From: Clostridium sp.
GTDB lineage: Bacteria; Bacillota; Clostridia; Clostridiales; Clostridiaceae
DNA: 54,164 nucleotides
Reading direction: 5' to 3'
NCBI RefSeq assembly: GCF_021443865.1
Contig: NZ_JABUTB010000002.1
Span: 67,685 to 121,848 of the forward strand
In this document: positions 52,492 through 54,164 of the stretch, in pieces
How positions within the stretch are numbered: position 1 is the first letter of the stretch
Layout of the letters: every line of letters begins with the position of its first letter
Made by a program: the position numbers and the translations under genes
The notes under the pieces: generated by a model
The model's input: only the letters and a program-made list of their open reading frames with translations
Database searches by the model: none
What the model was told of the DNA's origin: nothing

Positions 52492-54080
52492 TGGATAAAT
52501 TCTTTGAACAATTAGCAGTGAGAAAAACAGAGATATTATCACTTTTAATAGATCACTTACAACTAACATTAGTTGCAGTTTTAATTGCAGTAGTAATAGG
52601 TGTTCCCTTAGGTATTTTAATAACTAAAAATAAGAGAGTTGCTAGTGTAGTTATTGGCTTTGCTAATCTAGTGCAAGCCATTCCTAGTTTAGCTATACTA
52701 GGATTTTTAATTCCTATTATAGGTATAGGCTCAACACCTGCTATTACAATGGTAGTTTTATATTCAATGCTACCACTTATTAAAAACACATATACTGGAA
52801 TAACAAATATTAATCCAGATATGTTAGAGGCAGCTAAGGGATTAGGGATGACTAATAGTCAAACCCTAAGATTAATAAAAATTCCTCTAGCTATGCCAGT
52901 AATTATGACAGGTATAAGAATATCATCAGTAACAGCTGTTGGACTTATGACAATAGCAGCCTTTGTAGGAGCTGGTGGACTTGGATACTTAGTATTCTCT
53001 GGTATTCAAACAGTAGATAATAATCTAATTTTATTTGGAGCTATTCCAGCAGCAGTATTAGCATTATTTATTGACTGGATAACAGGAAAAATAGAAAATG
53101 TAACTATGCCTAATGGTATAAAGAGAGCTGATGGAACTATGAAGATTAAGAGAATGAATAAAATTTCTAAGAAGAAAAAGAAATTTTACACTGGTATAGC
53201 ATCTTTATTAGTTATAGGGGTTTTAGCTTTAATTATAGTACCTAAGGTGATTTCAGGAAATAATAAGAAGATAACAGTTGGTTCAATGAACTTTTCAGAA
53301 CAGTTAATTTTAGGTAATATGATTTCACAATTAATCCAAGAAAAAACTGATTATGAGGTAGATGAACAATTAAACTTAGGGGGTAGCCAAGTTACCTTTA
53401 GTGCAATTAAATCTAGATCAATAGATTTATATGTTGAATATCTAGGAACAGCTTATGTAACTATGTTAAATATTGATGAACCAAATTCAAATACAGAAGA
53501 AGTTTACAATATAGTAAAAGAAAGATTTGGTGAAGAATACGGAATAACAGTTTTAAATCCTTTAGGTTTTAATAATACCTATGCTATGGCTGTAACAAAA
53601 GAAACAGCAGAAAAATATAATTTAAAGACTATTTCAGATTTAGCTAAAGTTTCAGACCAATTAACTCTTGGCCCAACAATTCAGTTCCCAAATAGAGAAG
53701 ATGGACTAATTGGTTTAGAAAAAGCTTATAATATGAAATTTAATGCTGTTAAGCCTATGGAAACTGGATTAAGGTATACAGCTCTTATGAGTGGAGAAAG
53801 TGATGTTACTGATGCCTTTACTACAGATGGACTTATAAAGAAATTTGATTTAGTAGTTTTAGAAGATGATAAAAACTTTTTCCCACCATATGATGCAGTT
53901 ACAATGGTTAAAAAAGAAGCTTTAGAAGAATATCCAGAGCTTGAGGAAGTTATAGGATTATTAGACGGAGTAATAACAGAAGATAAAATGATAAAAATGA
54001 ATTATGAAGTAGATGAAAATAAAAGAAGTCCAAAAGAAGTGGCTATAGAATTTTTAAAATCAGAAGGACTAATAGATTAA
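52491..54080 (+). CDS. Osmoprotectant ABC permease fused to substrate-binding protein (OpuCB-OpuCC fusion)
   Basis: A 529-residue two-part protein. Residues 1-215 are the permease: six helices with the EAA loop PDMLEAAKGLGMTNSQTLRLIKIPLAMP and GAGGLGYLVFSGIQ. A helix at about 232-252 then anchors the OpuAC-type binding domain (about 258-529: KITVGSMNFSEQLILGNM, QLNLGGSQVTFSAI, VTDAFTTDGLIKKF). One polypeptide thus provides channel and receptor, as in several Firmicute and Lactococcus systems. With the CBS-domain ATPase it imports betaine- or choline-like osmolytes. GGTAGGGGGAGATAA precedes its ATG. Confidence 0.93.
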   Translation: MDKFFEQLAVRKTEILSLLIDHLQLTLVAVLIAVVIGVPLGILITKNKRVASVVIGFANLVQAIPSLAILGFLIPIIGIGSTPAITMVVLYSMLPLIKNTYTGITNINPDMLEAAKGLGMTNSQTLRLIKIPLAMPVIMTGIRISSVTAVGLMTIAAFVGAGGLGYLVFSGIQTVDNNLILFGAIPAAVLALFIDWITGKIENVTMPNGIKRADGTMKIKRMNKISKKKKKFYTGIASLLVIGVLALIIVPKVISGNNKKITVGSMNFSEQLILGNMISQLIQEKTDYEVDEQLNLGGSQVTFSAIKSRSIDLYVEYLGTAYVTMLNIDEPNSNTEEVYNIVKERFGEEYGITVLNPLGFNNTYAMAVTKETAEKYNLKTISDLAKVSDQLTLGPTIQFPNREDGLIGLEKAYNMKFNAVKPMETGLRYTALMSGESDVTDAFTTDGLIKKFDLVVLEDDKNFFPPYDAVTMVKKEALEEYPELEEVIGLLDGVITEDKMIKMNYEVDENKRSPKEVAIEFLKSEGLID

Positions 54081-54102
54081 TAGTAATTGTATTATAAATT
54101 AT

Positions 54103-54122
54103 GGAGCTGTGGCAACAGCTCC
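54103..54122 (+). terminator. Hairpin after the osmoprotectant operon
   Basis: GGAGCTGT-GGCA-ACAGCTCC, the third member of the recurring family. No U-tract follows, so termination may be weak. Confidence 0.6.
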
Positions 54123-54125
54123 TAA

Positions 54126-54164
54126 ATTAAAAATGTAGAATTATTCATTTTACATTGTGCGACA
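54126..54164. repeat. Partial repeat at the window edge, copy D
   Basis: ATGTAGAATTATTCATTTTACATTGTGCG resembles the right end of copy A (CTACATT...TTCATTTTACATT). The window ends inside it. Confidence 0.35.

Overview
The window is very AT-rich, gene-dense DNA with strong Shine-Dalgarno sites (AGGAGG-type) and many short intrinsic terminators. Its gene families (YesM/YesN two-component pairs, LplABC-type importers, MetNIQ, OpuC, an ABC-F protein, a PcsB-like P60 hydrolase) point to a Gram-positive Firmicute, most probably a Clostridium sensu stricto from an animal-associated habitat. That assignment rests on base composition and gene families, not on a marker gene. No rRNA, tRNA, CRISPR array, complete insertion sequence or phage was seen.

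Layout. 1-8.2 kb: Rpn-family nuclease, UMF1-type MFS transporter, ENPP-like phosphatase, an unknown protein, an OmpR-type regulator whose partner kinase is broken by a deletion-type fusion, a chemoreceptor and two very small proteins. 8.4-28.5 kb: a sugar and glycan locus made of ManA, a GntR/UTRA regulator, GH1, a ROK kinase resembling beta-glucoside kinase, an LplA-like lipoprotein, a truncated GH125 alpha-mannosidase, DUF624, YesM/YesN, LplB/LplC permeases, GH38, GH20, an aldo/keto reductase and an SGNH/CE2-like esterase. The glycosidases lack signal peptides, so they probably cut imported oligosaccharides in the cytoplasm. GH38, GH125, GH20 and ROK together resemble N-glycan loci known from streptococci. 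28.6-39.3 kb: export and resistance genes, namely MATE, AraC regulator, heterodimeric ABC exporter, ABC-F protein and MFS. 39.3-43.7 kb: methionine import (MetNIQ) plus an M20 amidohydrolase behind an S-box leader. 43.9-51.1 kb: P60 hydrolase, YcxB-like and DUF624-like membrane proteins, a lipoprotein, a HAD phosphatase and a Gfo/Idh/MocA oxidoreductase. 51.3-54.1 kb: an OpuC-type osmoprotectant importer with a clear promoter and palindromic operator.

Most interesting points. (1) A ribosome-controlled attenuator upstream of the ABC-F gene, with a six-codon leader ORF (MTPANC), an 11-bp inverted repeat over its start, and a strong terminator. (2) A SAM-I riboswitch upstream of metN whose P3 loop holds about 280 nt of repeat-like DNA. 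(3) A dispersed, modular, hairpin-rich repeat in which the two clear copies show a compensatory base-pair change and swapped internal modules. (4) Two gene truncations that look like clean deletions (histidine kinase to secreted protein; GH125 next to DUF624). (5) The glycan locus itself. All functional statements are inferences from motifs read by eye; no database search was run.
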